Below are positions 48,661-57,811 of a stretch of 64,000 nt of DNA, in pieces (the stretch's first letter is position 1; every line of letters starts with the position of its first letter). Position numbers and translations under genes: made by a program. Where the stretch lies: the NCBI GenBank assembly GCA_029260395.1, contig JAJDDJ010000001.1:186001-250000 (forward strand), read 5' to 3'. The DNA is from Phycisphaerales bacterium (GTDB taxonomy: Bacteria > Planctomycetota > Phycisphaerae > Phycisphaerales > UBA1924). The notes below the pieces were generated by a model. It saw nothing but the letters and a program-made list of their open reading frames with translations, ran no database searches and was not told where the DNA came from.

Positions 48661-50373
48661 CTAGCCTTCGTGCACAAGCGAGGTGGTCGCTGCGGGCAGG
48701 TGGAGGCCGCGGCCATCATCCAGCATCAACTCGATCGCGCCGTCGTGGTCGATCACGCCAACGACACCCTCGTGCCGCTTGCCGTTGTGCGTGAACGCGT
48801 GCCGCTTGCCGCGCATCGCGTTGGCCTGCCTCGCCAGCTTGAGAAGTTCTTCTCTTGGCAGCTCTAGCAGGCGCGCAAGCTCATCGAGCACCGCGGTAGC
48901 TGCATCCAGCCGGGTTGCGGTCGAGCCCAGTTCCGCGAGTGACGTAGCTCGGCCGGCGATGGCTTTGGGCCAATCGCCGAGGGTGGCGAGCTGCCCCACG
49001 TTGAGCCCGAGCCCCACCACCGCAACCCCATTAGCTGACTCCACCAGCACCCCGCCAAGCTTGCGTCCCGAGGCTACGTGCACCGCGTCGTTGGGCCAGC
49101 GGAGGGCGACCGATGCCCACGCTGACTCGTCGTACCCGGGCACCAGCCTGTGCGCCGCGGCACACAGCGCCAGACCGCCGACGATCCCGAGCAGGTCGTC
49201 AGTGTCGCCGTTCGCTGCCAAAGCGATCGACATCGCAAGCGAGCAGCCGCGCGAATCGCGCCAAGCCCGTCCGAGCCTGCCTCGGCCCGCGGTCTGTTCG
49301 CCAGCGATGACCAGCAACCGGTGATCGGCGGAGGCCATCTTGCGCGCCGCGTCCTGCGTGCTTGCGGTCTGCGCCACCACCGCGACCTTCCAGCCCACGC
49401 CCAACTCGGCTTCGAGCGCATCGGCCCATTGGTTCAGAGGCGGCTCCGGCGCGCGCGCCGGGATGGTCGCGGTGTGGTCGAGCCCGAAGTCCAGCCCCGT
49501 TGCCTGCGTGGTGAGTTGGCCCAGGCTCACGCGGTCGATGCCCGTTCGGGCCACCTCGGCGAGGGTGTTGATGGTGATGCCGCCCGAAGCTTCGAGCCCG
49601 ATGGCCCGATCGCCACGCATCGCCACGGCTTGCCGCAGCGTGTCGCAGTCCATGTTGTCCAGCAGCACCATGTCCACCAGACCCGCTCGCACCTTCAGCA
49701 CCTCGCTGAACTGTTCGAGCGTGTCGCACTCGATCTGCACGAACTGCAGCACGTCAGCGAACCGCGTGCGCGCGTCGTTCGCTGCGCGCTCGATGGCTGA
49801 GGCGAGCGGCTCGCCCTCGCGCCGCATCGCAGCAAGGTGGTTGTCTTTGAGCATGACCGCATCGTGCAGCCCCATACGGTGCGAGGTGCCCCCGCCGCAG
49901 GCGACCGCGTACTTCTCCAGCACGCGCAGGCCGGGCGTGGTCTTGCGTGTATCGCAGACCTGCGCGCGCGTGCCCTCGGTCTGCGCCACTGCTTGGCGGG
50001 TCAGCGTAGCGATCCCGCTAAGCCTGCCGAGCAGGTTGAGCATCGGCCGCTCGACTGCGAGCACGGACCGCACCGGGCCGCGAACTACTCCGATCACGTC
50101 GCCCGGGCTCACCCGCTGGCCGTCTTTCGCTACGGGCTCGATGACCACACCCGGGGCGACCGCATCGGCCAAGAGCTGTGCGAACGCGAGCCCCGCGAGC
50201 ACGCCCGCTTGCCTCGACCCGATTTGGGCCATCAGCACCGTCTCGGACGCGATGCTCACCAGGCTGCTCATGTCGCCACGCTCGCCAAGGTCCTCGTCGC
50301 GAGCGATCTCAAAGAGCCTGCGGGGCAGGCCCGTGCGCACGAGTTGGTCGGCGAATGCTGGCAGGTCTGTCAT
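48661..50373 (-). CDS. nadC: NadC-BirA fusion: quinolinate phosphoribosyltransferase plus biotin-protein ligase
   Basis: 570 aa with two complete enzymes. Residues 1 to about 300 are NadC (quinolinate to nicotinate mononucleotide): TRKTTPGLR (142-150), HRMGLHDAVMLKDNH (165-179) and LEASGGI with the SLGQLT end. From about 320 is BirA: TASTQDAARKM, GEQTAGRGRLGRAW (ATP/biotin loop), LRWPNDAVHV and KLGGVLVE, then the C-terminal SH3-like domain. There is no N-terminal helix-turn-helix, so it is not a repressor. Fusion joins NAD and biotin metabolism, unusual. Leaderless-type start. Confidence 0.93.
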   Translation of the reverse strand: MTDLPAFADQLVRTGLPRRLFEIARDEDLGERGDMSSLVSIASETVLMAQIGSRQAGVLAGLAFAQLLADAVAPGVVIEPVAKDGQRVSPGDVIGVVRGPVRSVLAVERPMLNLLGRLSGIATLTRQAVAQTEGTRAQVCDTRKTTPGLRVLEKYAVACGGGTSHRMGLHDAVMLKDNHLAAMRREGEPLASAIERAANDARTRFADVLQFVQIECDTLEQFSEVLKVRAGLVDMVLLDNMDCDTLRQAVAMRGDRAIGLEASGGITINTLAEVARTGIDRVSLGQLTTQATGLDFGLDHTATIPARAPEPPLNQWADALEAELGVGWKVAVVAQTASTQDAARKMASADHRLLVIAGEQTAGRGRLGRAWRDSRGCSLAMSIALAANGDTDDLLGIVGGLALCAAAHRLVPGYDESAWASVALRWPNDAVHVASGRKLGGVLVESANGVAVVGLGLNVGQLATLGDWPKAIAGRATSLAELGSTATRLDAATAVLDELARLLELPREELLKLARQANAMRGKRHAFTHNGKRHEGVVGVIDHDGAIELMLDDGRGLHLPAATTSLVHEG

Positions 50374-50379
50374 CAGCTA

Positions 50380-50405
50380 AGCGTACCCGCCCGCCACGCT
50401 ACACT
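50380..50405. promoter_or_regulatory. Divergent promoter boxes of nadC-birA and fabI
   Basis: On the minus strand TACGCT (50380-50385) lies 6 nt before the ATG at 50373, a leaderless-type layout. On the plus strand TACACT (50400-50405) is a -10 candidate for fabI, which has a 45-nt leader and a Shine-Dalgarno (AGGAG). No clear -35 for either. Confidence 0.45.
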
Positions 50406-50449
50406 GGCTGCTCGGGCACAAATCCACAGCCCGCTCAGCAGGAGCCCTT

Positions 50450-51235
50450 ATGAATCTTCTCGAAGGCAAACGAGCCTTGATCGTCGGGATCGCCAACGAG
50501 CGGTCCTACGCCACCCACATCGCCCGCTCGCTGATCGCCCACGGCTGCCAGTGCGCGTTCACCCACTTGCCAGGCGAGAAGAACGAACGCCGCCTGCTCC
50601 GCACGCTCAACAACCTCGAATTGACCGACCCTTGGGTCACCCCGATGGACGCGAGCCTCGACAAAGACATCGACGCGGTATTCAGCCGGTACAGCGAGTC
50701 ATTTGATCGGCTCGACGTGCTGGTGCACTCGATCGCGTTTGCCGATCGCGCGTACCTCGCGCCGGGCTCGTTCCACACGACGCCGCGCGAGGCGTACCTG
50801 TCGGCGATCGACATCTCGGCGTACACGCTGCTCGGGTTGGTACGGGGCGCCGTGCCGCTGATGGAGCAATCAGGCGGCGGGTCGGTCATGGCCATGAGCT
50901 ACTACGGCGCTGAGAAGGTCGTGCCGGGCTACAACATCATGGGCGTCGCTAAGTCGTGCCTCGAGAGCACGTCGCGGTACCTGGCTGCCGAACTCGGCGA
51001 GCGGAACATCCGGGTCAACACGATCTCGGGCGGATACCTCCGCACGCTGGCCAGCTCTGCGGTGGGCGGAGCGGACGACATCGAGAAGCACAACGCGACC
51101 CGCGCCCCGCTCCGTCGGAACGTCGAGGGCGACGAGGTCGGCAAGACCGCGGTCTATCTGGCCAGTGATCTCTCCAGCGGGGTCACGGGCGAGAACATCT
51201 ATGTTGATTGCGGCGTGAACACCATCGGGGTGTAA
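50450..51235 (+). CDS. fabI: Enoyl-ACP reductase (NADH), FabI
   Basis: 261 aa, full length. Last step of the fatty acid elongation cycle. Start region RALIVGIANERSYATHIARSL (NADH binding). Catalytic pair Tyr161 and Lys168 (GYNIMGVAK, Y-x6-K) and the other conserved Tyr in SYYGAEKVVPG. HSIAFADRAYL and NTISGGYLRTLAS are also typical. The SD is AGGAG about 6 nt before the ATG at 50450. Confidence 0.96.
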   Translation: MNLLEGKRALIVGIANERSYATHIARSLIAHGCQCAFTHLPGEKNERRLLRTLNNLELTDPWVTPMDASLDKDIDAVFSRYSESFDRLDVLVHSIAFADRAYLAPGSFHTTPREAYLSAIDISAYTLLGLVRGAVPLMEQSGGGSVMAMSYYGAEKVVPGYNIMGVAKSCLESTSRYLAAELGERNIRVNTISGGYLRTLASSAVGGADDIEKHNATRAPLRRNVEGDEVGKTAVYLASDLSSGVTGENIYVDCGVNTIGV

Positions 51236-51346
51236 CCCCGGTTTGGACGGCGGGTTGACACACCGAATGCACGTCCGAACGTGGATATCGGGCCACCAAC
51301 GCCCTGATGCTCAAGACGTTGGCGGCAAAGTGCCGAAGTTCTCATC

Positions 51347-51640
51347 ATGACCGCCTTTAGCGCTGCCTCGATCGCCTCCTCCGTCGCGGGAACCACTTCC
51401 GCTGAGCAGGTGGCCAAGCGCGAACAGCAGCGTGTCGAGCGGGCCCGTCCCAAGGGCCGGTCGCAGGCTGACGACGAGGTCGAGCTGCACCAGATCGAGC
51501 GGGCCGAGGCCACCCGAGCGATCCACAACAACACGGACCAGGACGCTGCGGAGGACCACCAAGAGCACCCTGCGTACTACACGCCCGACGGGCTTGTGCG
51601 CGGCCAAGGCAAGGCTCGCTCCATCGATCTCAGCGGCTGA
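51347..51640 (+). CDS. Small unknown soluble protein
   Basis: 97 aa from the ATG at 51347. An Ala/Ser start is followed by a highly charged helical stretch (EQVAKREQQRVERARPKGRSQ) and a polar end (YYTPDGLVRGQGKARSIDLSG). No hydrophobic segment. No family is recognised. It follows fabI by 112 nt; no SD. The reverse frame of similar length lacks a plausible composition. Moderate confidence only. Confidence 0.5.
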   Translation: MTAFSAASIASSVAGTTSAEQVAKREQQRVERARPKGRSQADDEVELHQIERAEATRAIHNNTDQDAAEDHQEHPAYYTPDGLVRGQGKARSIDLSG

Positions 51641-51658
51641 GCGATTTGCATCAAATAC

Positions 51659-53092
51659 TCACGCAGCACGGCGGGGGAACTGCTCGGGGCCAACGCTGGG
51701 CTTGGCAGCACTGATGCCCGCCAAGCGACGGAACACCTGATCCAGCAGCGTGGTGTCCGGGTCGCGCCCGATCAGCCAGTCGGCGTAGCGGGCTTCATCA
51801 AGCAGATCGTCACGCAGGTAGTCGAGCTGGTCGACGGGCGTGGACACCATCAACATCGCCACGCCGGTCGCGACGCGTCCAACGCTCGCGGGCTCGTCCG
51901 GGCTTTGCATCAGGGCTTCATCGAGAAACGCCGCGTGGATCGAGGCGTCCTGAAGGTGCTCGCGCGCGCGGAGCAGGTCGTACGCCGAGGCGAGCGCATC
52001 GAGCCCGCCGTGGTCATCGCGCGCGACGAATCTGGCTGACGCGAGCCGAAGCTGCGTGCGCACGCACGACGGATTCCGCAAGGCGACCCGCTCGAGCAGG
52101 TCGCGCCGGGCGTGGTCCTCGAAGCCCGGAACCCGGCCGGGCTCGCTGGCAGCCCAGGCGCTCACCGCGCCCGCAAAGGGGCCGGATGTAACGGGAACTT
52201 CGGCGGTTTCCAGAGCTGCCATAAGGGCCGATGCGAGCTGGCTGGGGGTGTCGCTGCGGGCCTGATCGATCGGCCTGATCGCGCGAAGGCGCGTGGTCCG
52301 GGGCATGGGCCGCCGGCCCGAGAGCCGATCGGCAAGACCGAGCCGGCGCGGCGAACGGGCGAGTGCCGACACCAACTCGATCGCGGCCCGGTGAACGGCC
52401 GCCGGAGCCTTCGCGAGTTCGACGGCTGCGGGATCAGCGCCGAGCGGGAAAAGCGTGCCCAGATTGATTGGCCTGTCAAACGACCAGTCGGGCATCGAGG
52501 CATCGCACTGGTCGCGCCGAAGAGTGGCGACCCGCAGCGAGCCGCCCGGCTGGGCGAACACGATAGCGTCGAGGCCGTGGTACTCGCAGAAGGCGTTGGG
52601 GTTGTCCTGGGCCTCGGTCGAAGTGATCTCGAACCACTTCACCTTGGCAACGCCTTGCACTTCGGCCAGTTCGGCGCTAACGGCCTGCGGCGCATCAATC
52701 CCTATCCGCAGCGGGCTTTCCCACCAAGGCAGGCGGTCGTGCGCAAAAGCGAGCGAACGCATCCACCGCTGCGAGCGATCGCTGCCCATGAGCACCGAGG
52801 CGCAGCCTTCGAGCATCCAACTGAACGCCTCGGCCATCCGCCAAGTTACGGGCGTGAGCCACGCGGCCAGATCGGCGGTCGTCAGCCCCGGCCACCGTCG
52901 GCTGAGCACCGCTGCGATTCCCAGCCCCAGCCCCGCTGCCCAAAGGCCCAGCGGAAGCCCTAGCACGGGCGCAGCGAGCCACGCCATGCCAAGCGACCAA
53001 GAGGTCAGTACCAGAACGCTGACGGCGAGGGTCCAGACACCCCACTGCCAGGCAGCGAGGGGACGACGGCTAGGTGTGGTGGAGTGGGCCAT
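51659..53092 (-). CDS. Unknown protein with two N-terminal membrane helices
   Basis: 477 aa. Two helices (about residues 15-40 and 45-65, WQWGVWTLAVSVLVLTSWSL and PLGLWAAGLGLGIAAVL) are followed by about 400 soluble residues, Ala/Leu/Arg-rich and mostly helical-looking, with a conserved-looking NPSCVRTQLRLASARFVARD. No family is recognised. It lies downstream of sdhB on the same strand (113-nt gap) and may be read from the sdh message. Confidence 0.7.
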   Translation of the reverse strand: MAHSTTPSRRPLAAWQWGVWTLAVSVLVLTSWSLGMAWLAAPVLGLPLGLWAAGLGLGIAAVLSRRWPGLTTADLAAWLTPVTWRMAEAFSWMLEGCASVLMGSDRSQRWMRSLAFAHDRLPWWESPLRIGIDAPQAVSAELAEVQGVAKVKWFEITSTEAQDNPNAFCEYHGLDAIVFAQPGGSLRVATLRRDQCDASMPDWSFDRPINLGTLFPLGADPAAVELAKAPAAVHRAAIELVSALARSPRRLGLADRLSGRRPMPRTTRLRAIRPIDQARSDTPSQLASALMAALETAEVPVTSGPFAGAVSAWAASEPGRVPGFEDHARRDLLERVALRNPSCVRTQLRLASARFVARDDHGGLDALASAYDLLRAREHLQDASIHAAFLDEALMQSPDEPASVGRVATGVAMLMVSTPVDQLDYLRDDLLDEARYADWLIGRDPDTTLLDQVFRRLAGISAAKPSVGPEQFPRRAA

Positions 53093-53205
53093 ACCCGCTG
53101 TGCATCGGCTGTTCAGGCCAGCACCCGAAGCGCTGCCTTCCAGTCGTGCTCACCGACTCGGCTTACCAGGTAATGAGCGTCCGAGAACGGGCGTGCGGAG
53201 CCCGG

Positions 53206-54033
53206 CTAGTCATTGCTCTGGAACCAGCGGGCGATCGCGTGGAACGTGGTCGCCCGTCCCATTGCCGCGATGGACTCGGTGAGCGGGATCTCCTTGGGGC
53301 AGACCTTGACGCAGTTCTGAGCGTTGCCGCAGTCGCTGACCCCGCCCTCGCCCATGAGCGCATCGAGTCGGTCGCCCTTTAGCTGCTTGCCGGTGCCGTG
53401 GTCGTTGAACAGGCGGGCCTGACTGATCGCGTGCGCGCCGATAAAGGCGGTGTCCCACTCGCGTTCATCGGTTTCGAGGTTGAACTGCGGGCATGCTTCG
53501 AGGCAGCAGCCGCAAGACATGCAGGTGGAAAGTGTGTAGCGCAGCTCCGACTGCTTGGGCCCCTCGGTGGGCCCTGCCCCGAGGTCGTACGTGCCGTCGA
53601 TGGGCACCCACGCCTTGACCCGCTTGAGGCTGTCGAACAGCCGGGAGCGGTCGACCCACAGGTCGCGGATGATCGGGAATTTGCTCATAGGTTCGAGCGT
53701 GATCTCGTCGCCCTCGTTGGGGCAGAAGACATCCATAAGGCATGAGCAGGACTGGCGGGTCTTGCCGTTGATGACCATGGTGCACGCGCCGCAGACTTCT
53801 TCGAGGCAGCCCGAATCCCACACAACTGGCGTGGTCGGCGTGCCGTCAACGGTCACGGGGTTGGCACCGATGGTTTGCAGCACGCTGATGACGTTGGCAC
53901 CCGCGCCCACAGGAACCTTGAAGGTCTCCCAACGCTGGGCCTTAGCAGGGCCATCGCAGCGCTTGATGCGCACGCGAATGGTCCGCGTCTTGGCGGCCTT
54001 GACAACTGGGGCTGAGCTGGCTTGGGTGGTCAT
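53206..54033 (-). CDS. sdhB: Succinate dehydrogenase iron-sulfur subunit
   Basis: 275 aa from the ATG at 54033 (GAGGT upstream). Carries electrons from SdhA to quinone. The 2Fe-2S site is CLEEVCGACTMVINGKTRQSC; the 4Fe-4S and 3Fe-4S sites are CMSCGCCLEACPQ and CGNAQNCVKVCPKEIPL. The start TIRVRIKRCDG is normal. It is separated from sdhA by a methyltransferase gene. Confidence 0.95.
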   Translation of the reverse strand: MTTQASSAPVVKAAKTRTIRVRIKRCDGPAKAQRWETFKVPVGAGANVISVLQTIGANPVTVDGTPTTPVVWDSGCLEEVCGACTMVINGKTRQSCSCLMDVFCPNEGDEITLEPMSKFPIIRDLWVDRSRLFDSLKRVKAWVPIDGTYDLGAGPTEGPKQSELRYTLSTCMSCGCCLEACPQFNLETDEREWDTAFIGAHAISQARLFNDHGTGKQLKGDRLDALMGEGGVSDCGNAQNCVKVCPKEIPLTESIAAMGRATTFHAIARWFQSND

Positions 54034-54063
54034 GGTCGGTACCTCGTTCGACTGCAGGCGCGA

Positions 54064-54816
54064 TCAGGCGGCGCCGGAGTGTTGGTCATTTTCGGTGGGC
54101 TTGTGCAAACGGAACATCATGAGCTGGGCACGCTCGGGTTTGTGGATGCCGTAGAACTTGTCGTACAGATGCGGGATGAACCGCAAGGGCTTTGGGAAAA
54201 ACGTGTCCCACTGCACGCACGGATAGAACATAAACTCGAGATCGTCGAACCCGAAGCCTTCGACCGCGCGCACGACCGCATCGGTTGTGTTCATGTGGTA
54301 GTACGCGGGGTAGTCGTTGATGTTGTCCGACTTCGACGCCATCAGTTTCTTGAGCCCCAAGGCCTCGACCATGCGCACCGCAATAGGGAACGGGTGCTTG
54401 CCGTGGGGCGTGGTCGCGTAGAACACCGCCCCCGGCTTCATCGCGCGATAAACCGCCTTCAAAAACGGCTGGGGATCATCGAGATGCTCAGCGACAAAGA
54501 ACGCGAACACCGCGTCGTACGCGGCGGGGGGAATCTCTTCGACCTCTTCGATCAGGCCGATCCACTTCTCGGTGAGGGTGGAGTTGAGCTTCATGCGCGG
54601 GTTCGGGTCCACGCCGTCGACCTGCGTGGCGCGCTCAAAGATGCGCCGGAACAGCTCGTGGGGCAGCTTGGCGCAGCCCACGTCGAGCATCCGGCCTTGA
54701 GCGAGATCGTCGGTGAGGATCCGGTCGCTGAACGCACGGATCCAGCTCGAGCGGTCGGCGTCGAGCGCCGCGAAGTCGCCGTAGGCCTCCGGGTTGGCAA
54801 CGACGGACTGCTTCAT
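54064..54816 (-). CDS. SAM-dependent methyltransferase (class I) inside the sdh operon
   Basis: 250 aa from the ATG at 54816, which overlaps the sdhA stop by 4 nt (ATGA). The SAM-binding motif is MLDVGCAKLPHEL (about residues 43-55), followed by VDGVDPNPRM and FFVAEHLDDPQPFLK, typical of class I enzymes that act on small molecules or lipids. The substrate is unknown. sdhB follows 30 nt later. Position between sdhA and sdhB is unusual; quinone-linked methylation is one guess. Confidence 0.85.
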   Translation of the reverse strand: MKQSVVANPEAYGDFAALDADRSSWIRAFSDRILTDDLAQGRMLDVGCAKLPHELFRRIFERATQVDGVDPNPRMKLNSTLTEKWIGLIEEVEEIPPAAYDAVFAFFVAEHLDDPQPFLKAVYRAMKPGAVFYATTPHGKHPFPIAVRMVEALGLKKLMASKSDNINDYPAYYHMNTTDAVVRAVEGFGFDDLEFMFYPCVQWDTFFPKPLRFIPHLYDKFYGIHKPERAQLMMFRLHKPTENDQHSGAA

Positions 54817-56810
54817 GTCGTGCTGGCGGGCTCGGCCTCTTTGTCGGGTTTGGTGTCGGCTTTGGCGTCCACCTTGCCGTAGGTTCGGGGCCTGGGTTTG
54901 ACAAGCGACGTGTCGACATCGCCCCACGACAGGCGGTGCTCGTCGGCGTCGCCCTGGTGGTACTCAACGATGGTGGTCTTGAGGAACCGCGAATCGTCGC
55001 GGTCGGGGAAGTCGAGCCGGTAGTGGCTGCCTCGCGATTCCTGACGTTCGAGCGAGCCCTTGGCGATGACCTGCGCGAGCAGAATCATGTCGCCCACGCT
55101 TCGCGTATAGCTGAGGCTCTGGTTGGTCCAGGTGGCGGCATCGCCAAGGCGCACTCGCTCAAAGCGCTCGCGCAGCTCTGCGAGCTTGCTGGTGCACGTG
55201 CCCAGCCGCTCGCCGGTCTTTACGACGGTGCACGCCGCGGTCATCTCTTCGCCGAGCTCACGTCCAATGACATACGGGTTGGTCTCAGGCGATTCCTTGC
55301 CCTTGCCAACGGTGGCGAGCAGGTTGTCGGCCTTTGTCTGCTCGGCGCTCGCGGCGCTGTCAAACAGGCTCGCTTCCATCGCGGTGCTGGGCTTCTCGGC
55401 GGGCTCGTGTTCCTTGACGTAGCGTGCAACGCCCTGGCCGCAGAAAAGGCCGTCAAAGATGCAACTCAGCAAGGCGTTGGCGCCAAGCCGCGTCGCGCCG
55501 TGGTACGCGAAGTTGACTTCGCCAAAGGCGTAGAGGCCCTTGATGTTGGTCATCATGTTGTTGGGTGCGCCGACCTGCATGCCCATGCCGGGCTCGGTGC
55601 CGATGGGTGCCTGCCAGCCCGGCTGGTGGTCGCCGTGCTGCGTGTCGGGCCGGTAGCTACCCGGCGTGTGCTGAGTCCAGAGCCCGCCCATCGAGTAGTG
55701 GACGGTCGGGAAGATACGCATGGGCGTGAAACGGGGGTCGTCGCCCACAAACTTCTCGTAGATCTCAAGGATGCCGCCGAGCTTGCGGGTGAGGTACTCG
55801 GGGTCCATGTGCGTGAGATCGAGGTAGACTTGGTTCTCGCCATCGACGCCCATGTGCTGGTTAACACAGACATCGAAGATCTCGCGCGTCGCGATATCGC
55901 GTGGCACGAGGTTGCCGTACTTGGGGTACTTCTCTTCAAGGAAGTACCAGCGTTCACCCTCGGGTATGTCGCTGGGCTTGCGGTCGTCGCCCTGCTTGCG
56001 CGGGACCCAGACCCGGCCGCCCTCGCCGCGGGCTGATTCACTCATGAGCCGGCACTTGTCGGCGCCGGGAATCGCGGTCGGGTGGACCTGGATCATCTCG
56101 CCGTTGGCGTACCACGCGCCAGCCTGATAGCAGCGGCTGGCAGCACCGCCCGTGCAGATGACCGAATTGGTGCTCTTGCCGTAGACCAGCCCGCAGCCGC
56201 CGGTGGCCATGATGACCGCGTCAGCGCGGAAGCTTCGGATCTGCATCGTGCGCATGTCCTGGGCCACGATGCCCACGCAGCGGCGGTCGTCGCCCTCGCC
56301 CGCCATGATCGGTGCGAGAAACTCCCACGACTCGTACTTGGTGACCTCGCCCTGAGCCTCGTATCGGCGGGTCTGTTCATCGAGCGCGTAAAGAAGCTGC
56401 TGGCCGGTGGTCGCGCCGGAGAAGTGCGTGCGCTTAAACAGGCTGCCGCCGAAGAGCCGAAGGTCGCGCCGGCCCTCACTGGTGCGGTTGAAGGGCACGC
56501 CCATGCGATCGAGCAGGTCGATGACGCGCGGGGCCCAGTTGGCCATCTCGAGCACGGGGCCCTGGTCGGCGAGGTAGTCCCCGCCATAGATCGTCTCGTC
56601 GAAGTGCTGGTACTCGCTGTAGCCCTGCTGGCGTGCGACCTCGTTGCAGGCGTTGATGCCTCCCTGCGCGCACACGCTGTGTGAACGCTTAACAGGCACC
56701 ATGCTGAAGAGATCGACCGGCAGGCCCTGTTCAGCGATGCGGACGGTGGCTGCAAGCCCGGCGAGGCCGCCCCCGACGACGATGACCCGTTGCGCGTTCG
56801 GCATGACCAT
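54813..56810 (-). CDS. sdhA: Succinate dehydrogenase flavoprotein subunit
   Basis: 665 aa from the ATG at 56810 (GGGAG 9 nt upstream); a TTG three codons earlier is in frame. Oxidises succinate to fumarate. FAD-binding VIVVGGGLAGLAATVRIAEQG and the covalent-FAD histidine in SHSVCAQGGINA. Active-site region HPTAIPGADKCRLMSESARGEGG, cut here as two halves, is intact. The enzyme looks like the menaquinone-type B. subtilis/epsilon group. C-terminus ends with a Lys/Asp-rich tail. Confidence 0.95.
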   Translation of the reverse strand: MVMPNAQRVIVVGGGLAGLAATVRIAEQGLPVDLFSMVPVKRSHSVCAQGGINACNEVARQQGYSEYQHFDETIYGGDYLADQGPVLEMANWAPRVIDLLDRMGVPFNRTSEGRRDLRLFGGSLFKRTHFSGATTGQQLLYALDEQTRRYEAQGEVTKYESWEFLAPIMAGEGDDRRCVGIVAQDMRTMQIRSFRADAVIMATGGCGLVYGKSTNSVICTGGAASRCYQAGAWYANGEMIQVHPTAIPGADKCRLMSESARGEGGRVWVPRKQGDDRKPSDIPEGERWYFLEEKYPKYGNLVPRDIATREIFDVCVNQHMGVDGENQVYLDLTHMDPEYLTRKLGGILEIYEKFVGDDPRFTPMRIFPTVHYSMGGLWTQHTPGSYRPDTQHGDHQPGWQAPIGTEPGMGMQVGAPNNMMTNIKGLYAFGEVNFAYHGATRLGANALLSCIFDGLFCGQGVARYVKEHEPAEKPSTAMEASLFDSAASAEQTKADNLLATVGKGKESPETNPYVIGRELGEEMTAACTVVKTGERLGTCTSKLAELRERFERVRLGDAATWTNQSLSYTRSVGDMILLAQVIAKGSLERQESRGSHYRLDFPDRDDSRFLKTTIVEYHQGDADEHRLSWGDVDTSLVKPRPRTYGKVDAKADTKPDKEAEPASTT

Positions 56811-56858
56811 CTGGCTCAACTCCCTGGCTCAAGCTCGGGGCTTGTTGTGACGCGGGGC

Positions 56859-57713
56859 TCACTCAAACTGGCTAGCGGATCCGGTCGGCGTTGCGGGCTC
56901 GACGTGAGCCCCATGGTTTGAGCCTCCGAGCGCTGCTTCGACGTTTTCGGCAGTTTGGATGTCCACGAAGAACGTGAAGGCGATCAGCGCCGACCACGCC
57001 ATGCCCATCAGCCCGACGCCCAGCATGGCGCAGACCACGCCCCAACGCCGCTGGGCCTTGGCGGAGATGGTCAAGCCCCATGTGATCGCAGCGGTCCATA
57101 AGCCATTGGCGAAGTGGAACACCAACAGCGTGATGCCGACGAAGTAACCCAGCGATACGACGATGCCCAGCGGGGTCCAGCCGTCTTCCGCACCACGAAG
57201 CGCGAGCGCGAGCGTGCTGGAGGCTGCGGAGTAGCCCCAGTCGGCACCGCCCGGCACGAGCCACGTCCAGCCCCAGCGGAGCGTCGCGACGTGGTAGAAA
57301 ATGAACAGGACGCCGATGTACCCGCTGATTCGTTGGAGCGAGTACCGCCAGTTGTCCTGGTAGGCGTAGCGGGCGGTGTTGGATTTGCCGGTGCGGGCGT
57401 AGTACACGCCGAGAATCGAGTGAAACCCAATGGAAACCCAGAGCGTGATTTCGATGAGCAGCAAGTGCGGGACCTGCTCGTTGATCCATGTGACTTCTTT
57501 TTGGAAGTAGGCGATGCCGCGCTCGAGCATCGAGGCGTTGGGCCCGAGCCCGCCGTCGCCGTGGAGGGCGATGCCTCCCCAGAGCACCGATGAGTTCGTC
57601 GTGAGGTGGGCGATGAGAAACACGCCGATGGGCAGGATGCCGCTCAGAGAGTGCAGTCGACGGAGTAGGAAGTGAAGCCCTGTGGCCCCGGCTACTGGGT
57701 TGCTCTCCGTCAC
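56859..57713 (-). CDS. sdhC: Succinate dehydrogenase cytochrome b subunit
   Basis: 284 aa from a GTG at 57713 with GGAGGAT 5 nt upstream. Five helices with the heme-ligand histidines (RLHSLSGILPIGVFLIAHL, IGFHSILGVYYARTG, FIFYHVATLRWGW, VFHFANGLWTAAITWG), as in single-chain SdhC of the diheme b558 type. Anchors SdhAB to the membrane and binds quinone. It is the first gene of sdhC-sdhA-methyltransferase-sdhB. Confidence 0.93.
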   Translation of the reverse strand: MTESNPVAGATGLHFLLRRLHSLSGILPIGVFLIAHLTTNSSVLWGGIALHGDGGLGPNASMLERGIAYFQKEVTWINEQVPHLLLIEITLWVSIGFHSILGVYYARTGKSNTARYAYQDNWRYSLQRISGYIGVLFIFYHVATLRWGWTWLVPGGADWGYSAASSTLALALRGAEDGWTPLGIVVSLGYFVGITLLVFHFANGLWTAAITWGLTISAKAQRRWGVVCAMLGVGLMGMAWSALIAFTFFVDIQTAENVEAALGGSNHGAHVEPATPTGSASQFE

Positions 57714-57811
57714 GCCCGATCCTCCGGTGTTGGCTCGTCCTGTGCTGACCGCACACGGGTGGTCATCCTAACAACTCGAACCGGGCCAGCGTGCTCGAGC
57801 CATCGACGTGC

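Noticed and set aside
51311-51607. 98-codon minus-strand frame overlapping the small gene at 51347
   Set aside because: Val/Arg-rich composition typical of a shadow; the plus frame has a more natural charged-helix composition.
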